Shown piece by piece: positions 14,348 to 24,800 of a DNA stretch of 33,971 bases. The notes under the pieces are model-generated. The model saw only the letters and a program-made list of their open reading frames with translations. It had not been told where the DNA came from and made no database searches. How positions within the stretch are numbered: the first letter of the stretch is position 1; each line of letters begins with the position of its first letter. The stretch covers positions 1 through 33,971 of the forward strand of contig PYIY01000123.1 in NCBI GenBank assembly GCA_003635195.1, written 5' to 3'. The DNA is from Candidatus Poribacteria bacterium. Lineage in GTDB: Bacteria; Poribacteria; WGA-4E; WGA-3G. The translations under genes were made by a program, and so were the position numbers.

Positions 14348-15346
14348 ATGCAACGGATAGATGTCTTTCTGGTAGAGCAGGGTTTAGCGGAGAGCCGAGA
14401 ACAGGCGAAACGGCTTATCCTTGCGGGTGCTGTAACCGTTAACGGAAACACCCGAATTAAGCCCGGGCAGCGGGTTCCCACCGATGCGGAGGTCGTTGTT
14501 CAGGAGCCACAAAGATATGTGAGTCGCGGTGGGTTCAAGTTGGAAAAAGCACTATCTCTCTTTAATGTGGATGTGCAAGACCAGGTCGCGCTCGATGTCG
14601 GCGCATCAACCGGTGGATTCACAGACTGCCTCCTTCAGCACGGCGCAAAGTTCGTCTATGCTGTTGATGTTGGTTATGGGCAACTCGCTTGGAAACTCCG
14701 GACGCATCCACAGGTTCAGTCGATTGAGAAAACGAACATCCGACATTTAACCCCCGCACTTTTAAAGACAGCAGCACGCAACGATAGCGAAGATTTTATC
14801 ACTATCGCTGCCATTGATGTCTCTTTTATTTCTCTGAGGACAGTACTACCGAGTGTCATTAAGCTTCTGACACAGGGGAATAGTTGTCAGTCGTCAGTCG
14901 TCAGTCGTCAGTTAAGAGGGAGATCTTGTCAAAACGATAACCTCTTAACTGAAAACCAAAAGGTTTTTCGCAGAAAAACCGAACTGACAACTAATAACCA
15001 TTCCTATGATATTATTGCACTGCTCAAGCCGCAGTTTGAAGCCGGAAAAGCCCATGTGAAAAAGGGCGGAATAGTGTCTGATAAACAGGTACATATTGAG
15101 ACAATAGACAATCTCAGTGTTTTCGTTACGGAAAAACTTGGGGCTATAGTGAGAGGGTTGACATATTCGCCGATCCACAAAAACATCAGAAATATTGAGT
15201 ATCTACTTTGGTTCACGGTTGAACTTAATACGCAAGAGAACGCGCGCGAAATGGACGTTCAACCGCGGCAAACGACCGTTGAGGTCGTCGCGGAAGCACA
15301 CGAATTATTTAGGAGTCATCAGCCATCAGCCATCAGCCATCAGTAA
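14348..15346 (+). CDS. tlyA: TlyA-family rRNA 2'-O-methyltransferase with repeat-encoded insertion and tail
   Basis: 332 residues against about 250-275 for the family. An S4 RNA-binding domain (1-60, MQRIDVFLVEQGLAESREQAKRLI) is followed by a FtsJ-type SAM domain with LDVGASTGGFTDCLLQHGA (82-100), YAVDVGYGQLAWKLR and IAAIDVSFISLR. TlyA methylates 16S/23S rRNA in mycobacteria; some members act as haemolysins. Between IKLLTQGN and the conserved DIIALLKPQFEAGK strand sit about 42 extra residues (179-220), encoded by a heptamer-word element (14880-15003) that keeps the frame open. The last residues, SHQPSAISHQ, are translation of another repeat arm, so the stop codon is repeat-derived. The methyltransferase core motifs look intact. 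Confidence 0.9.
   Translation: MQRIDVFLVEQGLAESREQAKRLILAGAVTVNGNTRIKPGQRVPTDAEVVVQEPQRYVSRGGFKLEKALSLFNVDVQDQVALDVGASTGGFTDCLLQHGAKFVYAVDVGYGQLAWKLRTHPQVQSIEKTNIRHLTPALLKTAARNDSEDFITIAAIDVSFISLRTVLPSVIKLLTQGNSCQSSVVSRQLRGRSCQNDNLLTENQKVFRRKTELTTNNHSYDIIALLKPQFEAGKAHVKKGGIVSDKQVHIETIDNLSVFVTEKLGAIVRGLTYSPIHKNIRNIEYLLWFTVELNTQENAREMDVQPRQTTVEVVAEAHELFRSHQPSAISHQ
14880..15003. repeat. Heptamer-word inverted element inside tlyA
   Basis: The left arm is four GTCAGTC-phase units; the core GTTAAGAGG (14911-14919) pairs perfectly with CCTCTTAAC (14941-14949). The right arm is AACTGAAAACC, the nested hairpin GGTTTTTC-GCA-GAAAAACC (14962-14980), then GAACTGACAACTAATAACC. The whole element is read through in the tlyA frame without a stop. 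Confidence 0.8.
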
Positions 15347-15407
15347 AGCGGGTCTTTTGTTAATCAATGACCTCTTCTCTGACTGCTGATAGCCGATAGC
15401 CGATAGC
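15314..15407. repeat. Heptamer-word inverted element overlapping the tlyA 3' end
   Basis: The left arm is CATCAGC repeated in 7-base phase and encodes the last TlyA residues; the centre pairs GGTC with GACC; the right arm is GACTGCTGATAGCC GATAGCC GATAGC. It ends a few bases before the TamB-like start codon. Confidence 0.75.
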
Positions 15408-15415
15408 GAAAAAAG

Positions 15416-18400
15416 ATGCGCAAAAGAATCCAGAAAATCGCTATTTTCTTCGGAATATTCATTATCCTTGCCCTATGCGGGATTTTCTTCTTTCTCCGTT
15501 CAGATGCTTTCCTGAATTGGGTGGAAGGACGGCTTGAATCGGAACTGGAAAGTCGGATAAAAGAGGGCTACACGGCAGATATTGGCGATATAAAAGGCAG
15601 CATCTTCGGAAATGTCGCCATCAACGGTGTTACGATATTCAAAGCAGGCGAACCGGTACTTTCGTCGAGGCGCGTCGTACTCAAATATAATTTGCTCGGG
15701 CTACTTACACGCAAATTTGAGGTTAATGAATTACAGGTAAATGCGCCGGAAATTCATGCGAAACACAACCCTGATGGTACTTTCAATCTGTCTAATATTC
15801 TTCGCGAGACCCCATCCAATGAAAACACGCCACAATTCAGTTTCGCTGTTGAAAAGATTCAATTCAGTCAAGGGACGATTGATTACGTTGATACACAAAG
15901 AGATCTTGACATAAGCGTTCAAGGAATTACACTAACAGTGAAGGGACCACTCGACACGTGGAACCACAAGGGCAATTTGAAGATTGACGCTGGCAGTCTT
16001 AAGTTCAACGGTTTCGAGACACCAATTGATAAGTTTGAGGTGGATTTTCAGATTTTAGCCACGTATAGCGAATTAGACAGACTCCAACTGGAATTTGGGA
16101 ACTCAAAATTGGAGATTACAGGTCACTTCCCACATGGATCAACGGGAAAACCCTGGGGCATTGGACTGGATTTACAGCGATTGGATGTTGCAGATATAGA
16201 ACGGTTTCTCGGCGAAGGCACCGAACTTGAAGGAATTGTAAACGGTAGGATAACAGCGAATGGGAACCGAGATGCCAGCTTTGCTACGACACTCTCTGTA
16301 GAAACCCCGACCTTTTCTATGACCCAAGAGGAAAAGGATAGACAAATTGTCCTGACAGACCTAAAAATTGATGCCGATTTCAATTTACACCCGATCCCAA
16401 CATTCACACTAAAAACCTTCAGTACACAGATCGCTGACGGCACCTTGACCGGTAAGGGAACTATCGGACTCCAAAGCCGACCAGAAGGCGATGTTATTGC
16501 GCAGCTGCGACAACTGACAACATCTTCGCTTACCTATATAGGACAGTGGAGGGCAACAGATGTCGAACTCATACCGCTGCTGTCAATGTTCGTCCAACTC
16601 CCCGAATACCTTGCAGACAGCACAGGATACCTCTCCAGTAACGCAACATTTAACGGAACTCTCACTGCGAGGCAAAAAGACTTCTCAACTTTCAAACTTA
16701 ACAGCACGATAGAAATAACAGAAACCACCCTCAACGAAGTGGCACTTGCGGATTCAAGACTGCGTTGCATAATTGATGCGGGTGAATTGAAAGCCGACGG
16801 AAACCTTGATGAAACCCAAATTAACATCACAGGTCCCTTTCCTTTAGCGGAGCAAGATGCTCTGGCACTTCGACTGTTAGATATCAATTTCGACGACCTA
16901 ATGAAAATTGTTAACAGTGCGGATCTCGGCGGGACGGGGGAATACACTGCGAAGTTGTCTTCAGATGGTACGCTGGAGGGTTCTCTGAAAATCCCAAACG
17001 CGAGTTTCAACGATATACCGATCGGTATTTTGGTAGGTAACCTCGACTATCAAGAGGGACAGGTATTCATCGAAAACGGGCTGCTCACCAAAAACACGAA
17101 ACAAGACATCGTGACAACATATCAGAGCCGGACCACAATTAGGGGTGTTGTGGATGTTGAAGGCGATTTCCCGGCGGAATTTAGCATCGTCGCAGACCCC
17201 GTTTATGCTCAACACTATCCGAGGGTATTGTTAGGTGCAGAATATCCGGTAAAGGGTGAAGTTAGAGGTGAACTTAAATTAGATGGAACGCTCATTAACC
17301 TTGATGGCAGGGCGGACTTTAGTGTCACCAAAGGCGAGGCATGGGGTATCCATTTGGATCCGCTAATACTGCCGTTACGCATTGAGGATTATAACATCGA
17401 TCTTCCCAACTTTGAGATTACCACCCGCGGTCAGAAAGTTACGCTCAATGTTTCAGTAGCCTCGAATGGCGATTACGATTTGTTGCTTGAAAACGATCCA
17501 CCTGTGAGTTTCCAAGCACTTGCAAGCGCAGCAAACATCTCCGATTTCCCTTTTGGCGGGCAATTTGATGTTCGGGTCGTCGGAACGCTAAAAAAACCGG
17601 AAAGTGCTGACTTTCAGATCGCGCTGGATTTCTCGGATATAACCTTCTTAGACAACGGACGCGAGACTCAACACCCACTTGGTGATGCTTCCCTACACGG
17701 CACGCTCGTAGAACTGAAAAATGTTACCGGTGAACCGGATCGTTTCGATTTTACGGGAAGTGGGTTTAACGGTCAGATTCAGGGGTATGTTAGTATGGCT
17801 CCTGATAATCCTTATAAATTTGAAGTAGAGAGCACAGCACTTGAAGTTACACCGATTCTACGTATCTTGCATCCCGTACTTGAGGCAGTCACAGGGACTG
17901 CCAAAGGACGCGCTGAGATAAAAGGAACAGTAGCAGCTCTCGCCCCAACGGATGATGAAAATAGCCGTCAAAAGAAGTTACCAGTCACCAGTTACCAGTC
18001 ACCAGAAAAGAGGTCTCTTGTAACTGGTAACTCGAAACTGGAAACTGGAAACTTCTCCGTTGATATCGAAATTGATTCCAGCCAACTTTACTATGAAAAC
18101 TCAACAGGACAAAAGACACCATTCACAAATGCTGAACCCATCCGGTTATACCTCAAAGACGACAAATGGACTATTGATGCGTTTTCCCTAAGGACATCCG
18201 AGGATAAATCAGCGTTTATGCAACTGACCGGAAGTTTTGATGCTAAAAGTGAGGCGATAGAGATTGATGCGAAATCCGACGGATTCGCACTGGCACCTTT
18301 TGGCACAGCGTTCGGACTTCCGCTTGACATGCTGCACGCTGGGACGGGCAGTTACACCTTGAAAATGACGGGTACATCTCAGCAACCCCAAGCCGTGTTG

Positions 18401-21400
18401 GATTGGGCGATTCCGATGTTGGATTTAAAAACAGATGTGGGTGATATTCGCGTAAGCGATGCAGGCGGTGCAATAATATACCGAGACAATTTAATGCGCC
18501 TTGAAAAGACTGCCCTGAAGCTTTTGAGGAACTCAGTAGATATAGACGGTGAGATAGACCTTCACTTGGCAGATGTTCGTAAATTGCAACTAAACATCAG
18601 CGTCAACACGCGTGATTTAGAACTTACGACGTTTGCAGAATTGATAGCGCGAACTTCAGCGAATAGCATCAAAGTTGAGGATTTAACGGGAGGCGCGTTA
18701 GGCGTTTCAATAGACATCACAGGCACCCCTGCCGAAACTTTAATCGCTGTAAACGCGCAAACCGTACCGCAGCAACCGATCCGCCTCACGACTTACGTGA
18801 ACCCTATCACGCTAGAGCGTTTGCATGCAAATGCGACTCTTAATTCGGACGCTCTAAAGGTCCAATTAGTAGAGGCAGATGGACGGATAGGTGATGGCAG
18901 CTACCGAGTCCAAGGGGATGCTTCGTTCTCAACTCAAGAGGCAGACGCACGACAGTTTGCAATTGATGTGTCAGTATCCGAACTCGGGATTGCTGACTTT
19001 GCGACCTTGTTCTCAGGGCAAGTTCCACCTTTCCGTGGTACCGTTTCTGGACATGCGAAATTCAGCAGTAAAGGGAGCCTGCGCCCAGACGAAATCTCAA
19101 TCACCGGTGAAGTGAGTGCGTTGAATTTTCAGGGATATGGTATTAATTGTACCAACACAGCACCGCTCGAATTCCGTTCCGAGCGAGGGGACCTTGCTGT
19201 GCGTCTACCCTTAAAACTGAAATCGCCTGAAATGGTGACAACGGCGGACGTTAATATCACAGGTACTGTCAAGGCACCAGAGATCATAGCAGAATGGACC
19301 GGGGACATCAACGAGATGGAATGGAACGGAAAAGTCGAGTACCGTGATGAACGCATAACGCTTGCGCGGATTGAGATAAAAAACCGTGCAGGCACGTCAA
19401 CCATTACCGGTGTGATTCCGTTCAATTTGGCATTCACAGGGATTGACATATCGGATCGGTTTCCCGATGAACGGATTGATGTGCGTTTTCGGGGTACGGA
19501 ACTACCACTTGACTTTTTCCCCGGCAGCGATCTACTCTTTCCAGAGGGAGACGGTACTGTTGACATAGATTTAGCCCTACAAGGCACAAGCCGCGATCCT
19601 CATATAACGGGGACCGTATCGCTTGAGGCAGGGCAACTCCAACTGAAGAATTTCCACGAACCGATTCGGAACGTGAAGGTAGAACTGAGTGCTCGCGGCG
19701 AGACGATTCATTTTAAAGAACTCGGCTTTGATATGGGAACAGGTTACTGTATGCTTCAGCAGGGACAATTGGCATTAGACGGATTAACGCCTAAAAACTT
19801 CACACTAACAGGATTGAGATTTGAACTATTCCCGCTCGGTTCAACGATTCAGCATGCCCTGCCCCCAGAAGTATTGGAAGAGGTTAAGGGACATCTCAGT
19901 GTGACGCTCAATGAATTAACAATTCCTTTCAACAGTTTTCTGACAAAAGGAGAAAATACGCCATTTCCACAGATCCAAAAGGTCCCTTCACTCGCGGATA
20001 TTGTGGCTGTCTCAAACGCACAGCTATCCATTAATAGTGTGCGTCTCATCTTTAAGGCACTGGATCGGTCGTACGACTTCCAAGATCCGGGACCCGTTCA
20101 GATAGTGCTGAACGCCGGGACAATAACGCTACCTAAACCATTTACCCTTGAGAATCAGTACGCCTTTCCAGTCAAGCAGACCTTTACCGATGAAGATGAA
20201 AAGCCAGAAGGTGTTGATGCCGATGTATACATACACACAGTTGACGATGCAAAAACAGCACTCAGCATTGATGCCGGGAGTCAATGGTCGGTAAATGGGG
20301 CATTTGACGCGGCACTGCGATTTAATAATATCAATATCTCAGCGTTAACCGACACTTGGCCCGCGCCCTACCAAATTAAGGGTGCGTTGTCAGGAAGTTT
20401 ACAGATAAGCGGCACCAGCGAAGATCCGAAGATAACGCTGCGCCGACACAAGTCTGAACCCGCAGAACTCTACCTGCATGACATCCCTATTGACCTTCGA
20501 TGGAGAATTCGGTACCAGAACGGGAAATGGGAAATCTCAAAGGCACGATATGTTGAAGTGGAATTCGGTGAAAACCTGCTTAACTTTTCGTGGGAGATGC
20601 CTTATCAACTTGAACTCGTTCCACTTTTGATGGAATTGCAACGGGCACCAGCAGCAGTATGGAACGAACTCCGAAAAACAGAGATGGGTGGCATCTTGGA
20701 CATTAAGGTCGATGATTTTGATGTCCTATCATCTGTGGTGCCGGGTCTCAAATCGCCAACAGGTACGGGTCAAGTCCATGTTGAATTCAAAGGCACGATA
20801 GAGGCACCGCAAGCCATAGGTGCCGTGCTTTTTAATAACATCGGTTTTGAAATTCCGGAAGCTGGCATTTATGTTAAAGAGACGGGCGGTAGAATTGAAT
20901 TATCAGAGCAAGGCGCGACCATTGAACGGTTTGGAGGCATATTGAATGAGGGTCCCTTCTCCATTACCGGTAGCGTCATGGCACCTGCAGATGGACGTGT
21001 CTGGGAACACGCGCCGACGCTGGATGTGAATACCAGTATCTCATCAGCACTTTTTGAACAATCCGGAAAGTATCGGGTTAAACTGGGTTCTAATCCAACC
21101 CACTTACGCCTACAAGGCGGATTTGACGATCCATCTTTAACAGGCAATCTGAACATAAGTCAGGGGTATTATGAACAAAACTGGGAGGCAGTTGTCGATT
21201 GGTTCGCAGGGGCTTCCGTAAGCGAAGTGGACGTTATATTGGATTATCCGATTCTTCGCAATTTATATTTAGATGTTGATATTGATATCCCAGATAACTT
21301 TGATGTGCGCTCATCTATCACGGGCCCGACAGACATTGAAATTTCCAGTTCAGGGGGTAAACTCATCGGTCGAATTCAGAATCCGGTTTTCAATGGCACT

Positions 21401-21862
21401 GTTTCAGTAATCAGCGGTAGAATTGGGCTTGTTCCACAGATCTTTGAATTTGTTGAAGGTTCAAGAATTACCAACCGAAGTCCCAGTGAGTTCGATCCAG
21501 AGCTCAACATCCTCCTCCGGACCCCTGATCGTATTCGCGGTGTCCTGCCGAGAGATCAAAGCACAGTTGACCTTGAGATTACCGCGAGTCTGACGGGTAC
21601 CTTAAAGAACCCCGAATTCGTTCTGAGCGCACCGAACGCGACTGAAATCCTCTCGCATGAGGAGATTATGACGTTTCTTATACGTAACGCTGCATTTTCG
21701 CGTGCCTTCTGGGGCTTCACGTTTAATTTTCACCGTCCGCATGATGAAGACGCGCGGTCTATCAGCGCGGAATATCAACTGCGAAAAAACATGTCCATTA
21801 AAATTGAGAACAACGAAAAAGGCGAATATGGTGTCGGCTTTGAGATAAAGGGGCGTTTTTAA
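15416..21862 (+). CDS. tamB: TamB/AsmA-like translocation and assembly protein (DUF490 C-terminus)
   Basis: 2148 residues, well above E. coli TamB (about 1260). An N-terminal membrane anchor (IAIFFGIFIILALCGIFFFL) is followed by an AsmA-like start (YTADIGDIKGSIFGNVAINGVTIFKAG, then LKYNLLGLLTRKFEVNELQV) and a very long repetitive beta region with many D/N-G-x-I/L-x-G strands, typical of the lipid-transfer groove of TamB/YhdP-type proteins. The C-terminal DUF490 domain is clear: VISGRIGLVPQIFEFVEGSRI, then PELNILLRTPDRIRG, ATEILSHEEIMTFLIR, EYQLRKNMSIKIENNEKGEYGVGFEIKGRF. Its stop overlaps the Omp85 start (TAATG), so the two should form one envelope module. Residues about 855-879 come from an inserted repeat element. 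The start ATG has no ribosome site. Confidence 0.88.
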   Translation: MRKRIQKIAIFFGIFIILALCGIFFFLRSDAFLNWVEGRLESELESRIKEGYTADIGDIKGSIFGNVAINGVTIFKAGEPVLSSRRVVLKYNLLGLLTRKFEVNELQVNAPEIHAKHNPDGTFNLSNILRETPSNENTPQFSFAVEKIQFSQGTIDYVDTQRDLDISVQGITLTVKGPLDTWNHKGNLKIDAGSLKFNGFETPIDKFEVDFQILATYSELDRLQLEFGNSKLEITGHFPHGSTGKPWGIGLDLQRLDVADIERFLGEGTELEGIVNGRITANGNRDASFATTLSVETPTFSMTQEEKDRQIVLTDLKIDADFNLHPIPTFTLKTFSTQIADGTLTGKGTIGLQSRPEGDVIAQLRQLTTSSLTYIGQWRATDVELIPLLSMFVQLPEYLADSTGYLSSNATFNGTLTARQKDFSTFKLNSTIEITETTLNEVALADSRLRCIIDAGELKADGNLDETQINITGPFPLAEQDALALRLLDINFDDLMKIVNSADLGGTGEYTAKLSSDGTLEGSLKIPNASFNDIPIGILVGNLDYQEGQVFIENGLLTKNTKQDIVTTYQSRTTIRGVVDVEGDFPAEFSIVADPVYAQHYPRVLLGAEYPVKGEVRGELKLDGTLINLDGRADFSVTKGEAWGIHLDPLILPLRIEDYNIDLPNFEITTRGQKVTLNVSVASNGDYDLLLENDPPVSFQALASAANISDFPFGGQFDVRVVGTLKKPESADFQIALDFSDITFLDNGRETQHPLGDASLHGTLVELKNVTGEPDRFDFTGSGFNGQIQGYVSMAPDNPYKFEVESTALEVTPILRILHPVLEAVTGTAKGRAEIKGTVAALAPTDDENSRQKKLPVTSYQSPEKRSLVTGNSKLETGNFSVDIEIDSSQLYYENSTGQKTPFTNAEPIRLYLKDDKWTIDAFSLRTSEDKSAFMQLTGSFDAKSEAIEIDAKSDGFALAPFGTAFGLPLDMLHAGTGSYTLKMTGTSQQPQAVLDWAIPMLDLKTDVGDIRVSDAGGAIIYRDNLMRLEKTALKLLRNSVDIDGEIDLHLADVRKLQLNISVNTRDLELTTFAELIARTSANSIKVEDLTGGALGVSIDITGTPAETLIAVNAQTVPQQPIRLTTYVNPITLERLHANATLNSDALKVQLVEADGRIGDGSYRVQGDASFSTQEADARQFAIDVSVSELGIADFATLFSGQVPPFRGTVSGHAKFSSKGSLRPDEISITGEVSALNFQGYGINCTNTAPLEFRSERGDLAVRLPLKLKSPEMVTTADVNITGTVKAPEIIAEWTGDINEMEWNGKVEYRDERITLARIEIKNRAGTSTITGVIPFNLAFTGIDISDRFPDERIDVRFRGTELPLDFFPGSDLLFPEGDGTVDIDLALQGTSRDPHITGTVSLEAGQLQLKNFHEPIRNVKVELSARGETIHFKELGFDMGTGYCMLQQGQLALDGLTPKNFTLTGLRFELFPLGSTIQHALPPEVLEEVKGHLSVTLNELTIPFNSFLTKGENTPFPQIQKVPSLADIVAVSNAQLSINSVRLIFKALDRSYDFQDPGPVQIVLNAGTITLPKPFTLENQYAFPVKQTFTDEDEKPEGVDADVYIHTVDDAKTALSIDAGSQWSVNGAFDAALRFNNINISALTDTWPAPYQIKGALSGSLQISGTSEDPKITLRRHKSEPAELYLHDIPIDLRWRIRYQNGKWEISKARYVEVEFGENLLNFSWEMPYQLELVPLLMELQRAPAAVWNELRKTEMGGILDIKVDDFDVLSSVVPGLKSPTGTGQVHVEFKGTIEAPQAIGAVLFNNIGFEIPEAGIYVKETGGRIELSEQGATIERFGGILNEGPFSITGSVMAPADGRVWEHAPTLDVNTSISSALFEQSGKYRVKLGSNPTHLRLQGGFDDPSLTGNLNISQGYYEQNWEAVVDWFAGASVSEVDVILDYPILRNLYLDVDIDIPDNFDVRSSITGPTDIEISSSGGKLIGRIQNPVFNGTVSVISGRIGLVPQIFEFVEGSRITNRSPSEFDPELNILLRTPDRIRGVLPRDQSTVDLEITASLTGTLKNPEFVLSAPNATEILSHEEIMTFLIRNAAFSRAFWGFTFNFHRPHDEDARSISAEYQLRKNMSIKIENNEKGEYGVGFEIKGRF
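17977..18052. repeat. Heptamer-word inverted element inside the tamB gene
   Basis: The left arm is TACCAGT CACCAGT TACCAGT CACCAG in 7-base phase; the core AAGAG-GT-CTCTT is at 18008-18019; the right arm is GTAACTGGTAACTC, then GAAACTGGAAACTGGAAAC, an imperfect complement of the left arm. It is read in frame as about 25 residues (KLPVTSYQSPEKRSL and onward). Confidence 0.8.
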
Positions 21863-24800
21863 TGGGCTCTGCAAATTACAATACATTCATAGATAGAGTG
21901 ATTTGTCTTATCTTGATGTTCTGCTGTTTTTTTTTGCAATCTGTAAGTGCGAACGAACCCACGGAAACATCAGGTGATATAAGGGCGGAAGAGTTCACGC
22001 TGCGCCAGGCGTTTGGGACGACGCGCATAGACAAAATTGCGTACTACATTGATACAGCACCGGTAGCGGAAACTACAGAACAATACAACATACTCAGCAA
22101 GCAGGCCTTGGTAAGTGTTGAGGACAGATTATCTCCGTACGCGATTCAACAGAGTATTAAGAAACTCTACGCGACACAACAATATTCTCAAATCCACGTT
22201 TACGCGCAGAAAAACATCAATGGCGTTGCGCTCACCTACCAACTGACATCTTTTGATCGCATTAAAGCGATTGTGATCGCTGGCATTCCACCGAACCCAT
22301 TCAAATCGGCGATTGAAAATGTGATAAAATCAAAGCCGGGTGGCAGATATGTACCCGCGATTGCCAACACAGATATTATCTACATTAAACGCATTTGCGA
22401 GGAACACGGATACTTTGACGCGCAAGTTACGGTTGCCGATGTCCTTACCGAAGATGGCGTATTAACTTATCAGATAATCCTGGGGGTTCTGTCAACGATC
22501 AAAAGGTTGCAAATTCAGGGGAATTCCGCTATTTCAACCAACCGCCTCAAACGTGCTTGTGGCTTCAGCATACGCTATCCGGTTTACAACAAAGTTGATG
22601 TTGAGACTGATGTGGCAGCAATGGAAGCACTCTACCGTAAAAACAACTATCCGACTGCCACCATCATGCCGATCTTTACTCCTGAAACAGGTCTGTTGCA
22701 GTTTGACATTAATGAAGGCAAGCAGGTCCAGTTTAATTTCGTTTCGGGGACGGGTGAACTCTCTTTATCCCAACAAGATACTTTCACAGAAGATATAGCC
22801 GAGGTGATAAGTACGGGGGCACCCTCTCTGTGGGAAGGACGGATAAAAGCATATTTCAAAGACGAAGGGTATCATGGGACGACTGTGCAGGAGAAAGCTT
22901 CGGATGCCTCCAGCGTTCAACTGACGATTAATCCTGGGACCCGTTATAGGGTTACGCGTGTGTCTTTTTCTGGGAACCGCGCCTTTCTGGACGCGGACTT
23001 ACTACGAGAAATGACAGTGAAACCGACAGTCGGACTTCTGGGGAGTCTGCGACTCTCGAATCTTGTTGCCAGGTTCCTATCGCGCCGAGAACAGAAACGC
23101 TTTTTTTATGAAGATGACCTTGAGAAAGATGAGCACCGCCTTGATATTTTATACGAGAGAGTCGGTTATCCCAACGCAGTCATTGAGATAACAGATAAAA
23201 AGCAGCCCCTAAACAACCGAAACATTGGCGAAGTTGCAATACACGTCTCAGTTACTGAAAACTACAAAGAGGTGATTCACCGATGTACGATCAGCGGTAA
23301 CCGCGCGATAGATACTGCTACACTTCTAAAAGATTTGGAAAGCGAACTTCAGTTTCCACAACCGAATGCCGTCTTTGAAAGAACTGTCTACCAAGATGCA
23401 GTCCGTAACGCGTATCGGGAACGCGGATATAGCAACGCAAAGGTTAATGACACTTACATACCTAAAACAGAAACTGCAGTTTTTGAAGTAGAAGGCAATT
23501 TTTCGGAATCTCTTTCGGAGGGTAACCTCCCTTTGGAAATCCGCGATGCGTTTAAAAGGCAGGATCTGACACTCGCGGGGGTTTTCATAGCGACAAATGT
23601 CGGTAACCGCTGGAGCATCCAAGATATTGAGGGCAATCCACGGTACACGCTCAAGCAGGAAGCGACACATCTTGAGGTGTTTGAACACGGTATCCTCAAT
23701 CTTACTGTCGAGACGGAGGGTGAACAGGTAACATTCGGTAAATTCTATTTTCAAGGCGATACGGACATTGTGAAACAACACGTTCTCAAACGGGAAGTGG
23801 CACATCTTGAGGGAGAACTTTGGACATCTGACAGATTAAGCCGTGCCTTGCAAAACCTCTCCGGGTTAGGGATTTTTCTCGGGGTCCAAGCAGAACCACG
23901 CGAACTCGAAAAAATAGAAGGCAGCGATGGTGTAAAAACCACTAACGGAGAGAACGCTCACGCTATTCTCAAAACCTATGACGTTTTAGTAACAGTTGAC
24001 AAGCAGCAACCGAGAACCTATAGCTATGGCGGTGGCTATAGTTTCGCAGAAGGTTGGTACGGGACGCTGGAACTAACGCATAGCAACTTCCTCTTTAAAC
24101 GGAACATCCGAGGGTCCTTCCGCAGTAGATTAGGGTGGCGAGATGAATTGGGTTACCTTGTTGATGCAAGGCTCACCGAACCGTGGTTGATTGGTAGGAC
24201 ACGCGGCACCTTACAGGTATCTGCTAAGAAGTTAGAGAGAGATGACAATGTTCGCGCACTCCAAGGGAGTTTCATCCTCAGTCGGAAATTAGGCGGATCG
24301 CATCATTTGGATTTGCGATACAGTTACAGAGATTTGAACCAACCGGTGCCACCCATGGGGCAAGGCACACCGCCAGAGATCCGTTTACCTGAAGAACAGA
24401 ACCCATTCAGCACAACCGTGAGTAGTCTACGCTTTTCTTGGACTTACGATGGTCGTGTACGCTATCTGAATCCGATAGGTGGCATGTTCAACGAGATTAC
24501 ACTTGAATACGCGGGTGGGCTCTTGCAAGGCGAAACCAGTTTTATTAAAACGACGACGGATACGCGCTATTACCAAAAACTGATCGGCAGTCTTGTGTTA
24601 GCGACGGCAGTTCGATGCGGTATCACGACCGGCTTGCGCTCAAATCGCCGCGCGGAACTTATCTCTTTTGAGCGGTTTTGGGCAGGTGGCAGCACGACGG
24701 TTCGAGGCTATGCTGAGCGTTCCCTCGGTCCCGAGCATAGTGCAGGTATCCACCGCGGCGATGTGCAATTCATTTTTAATACAGAGCTACGCTTTCCAAT

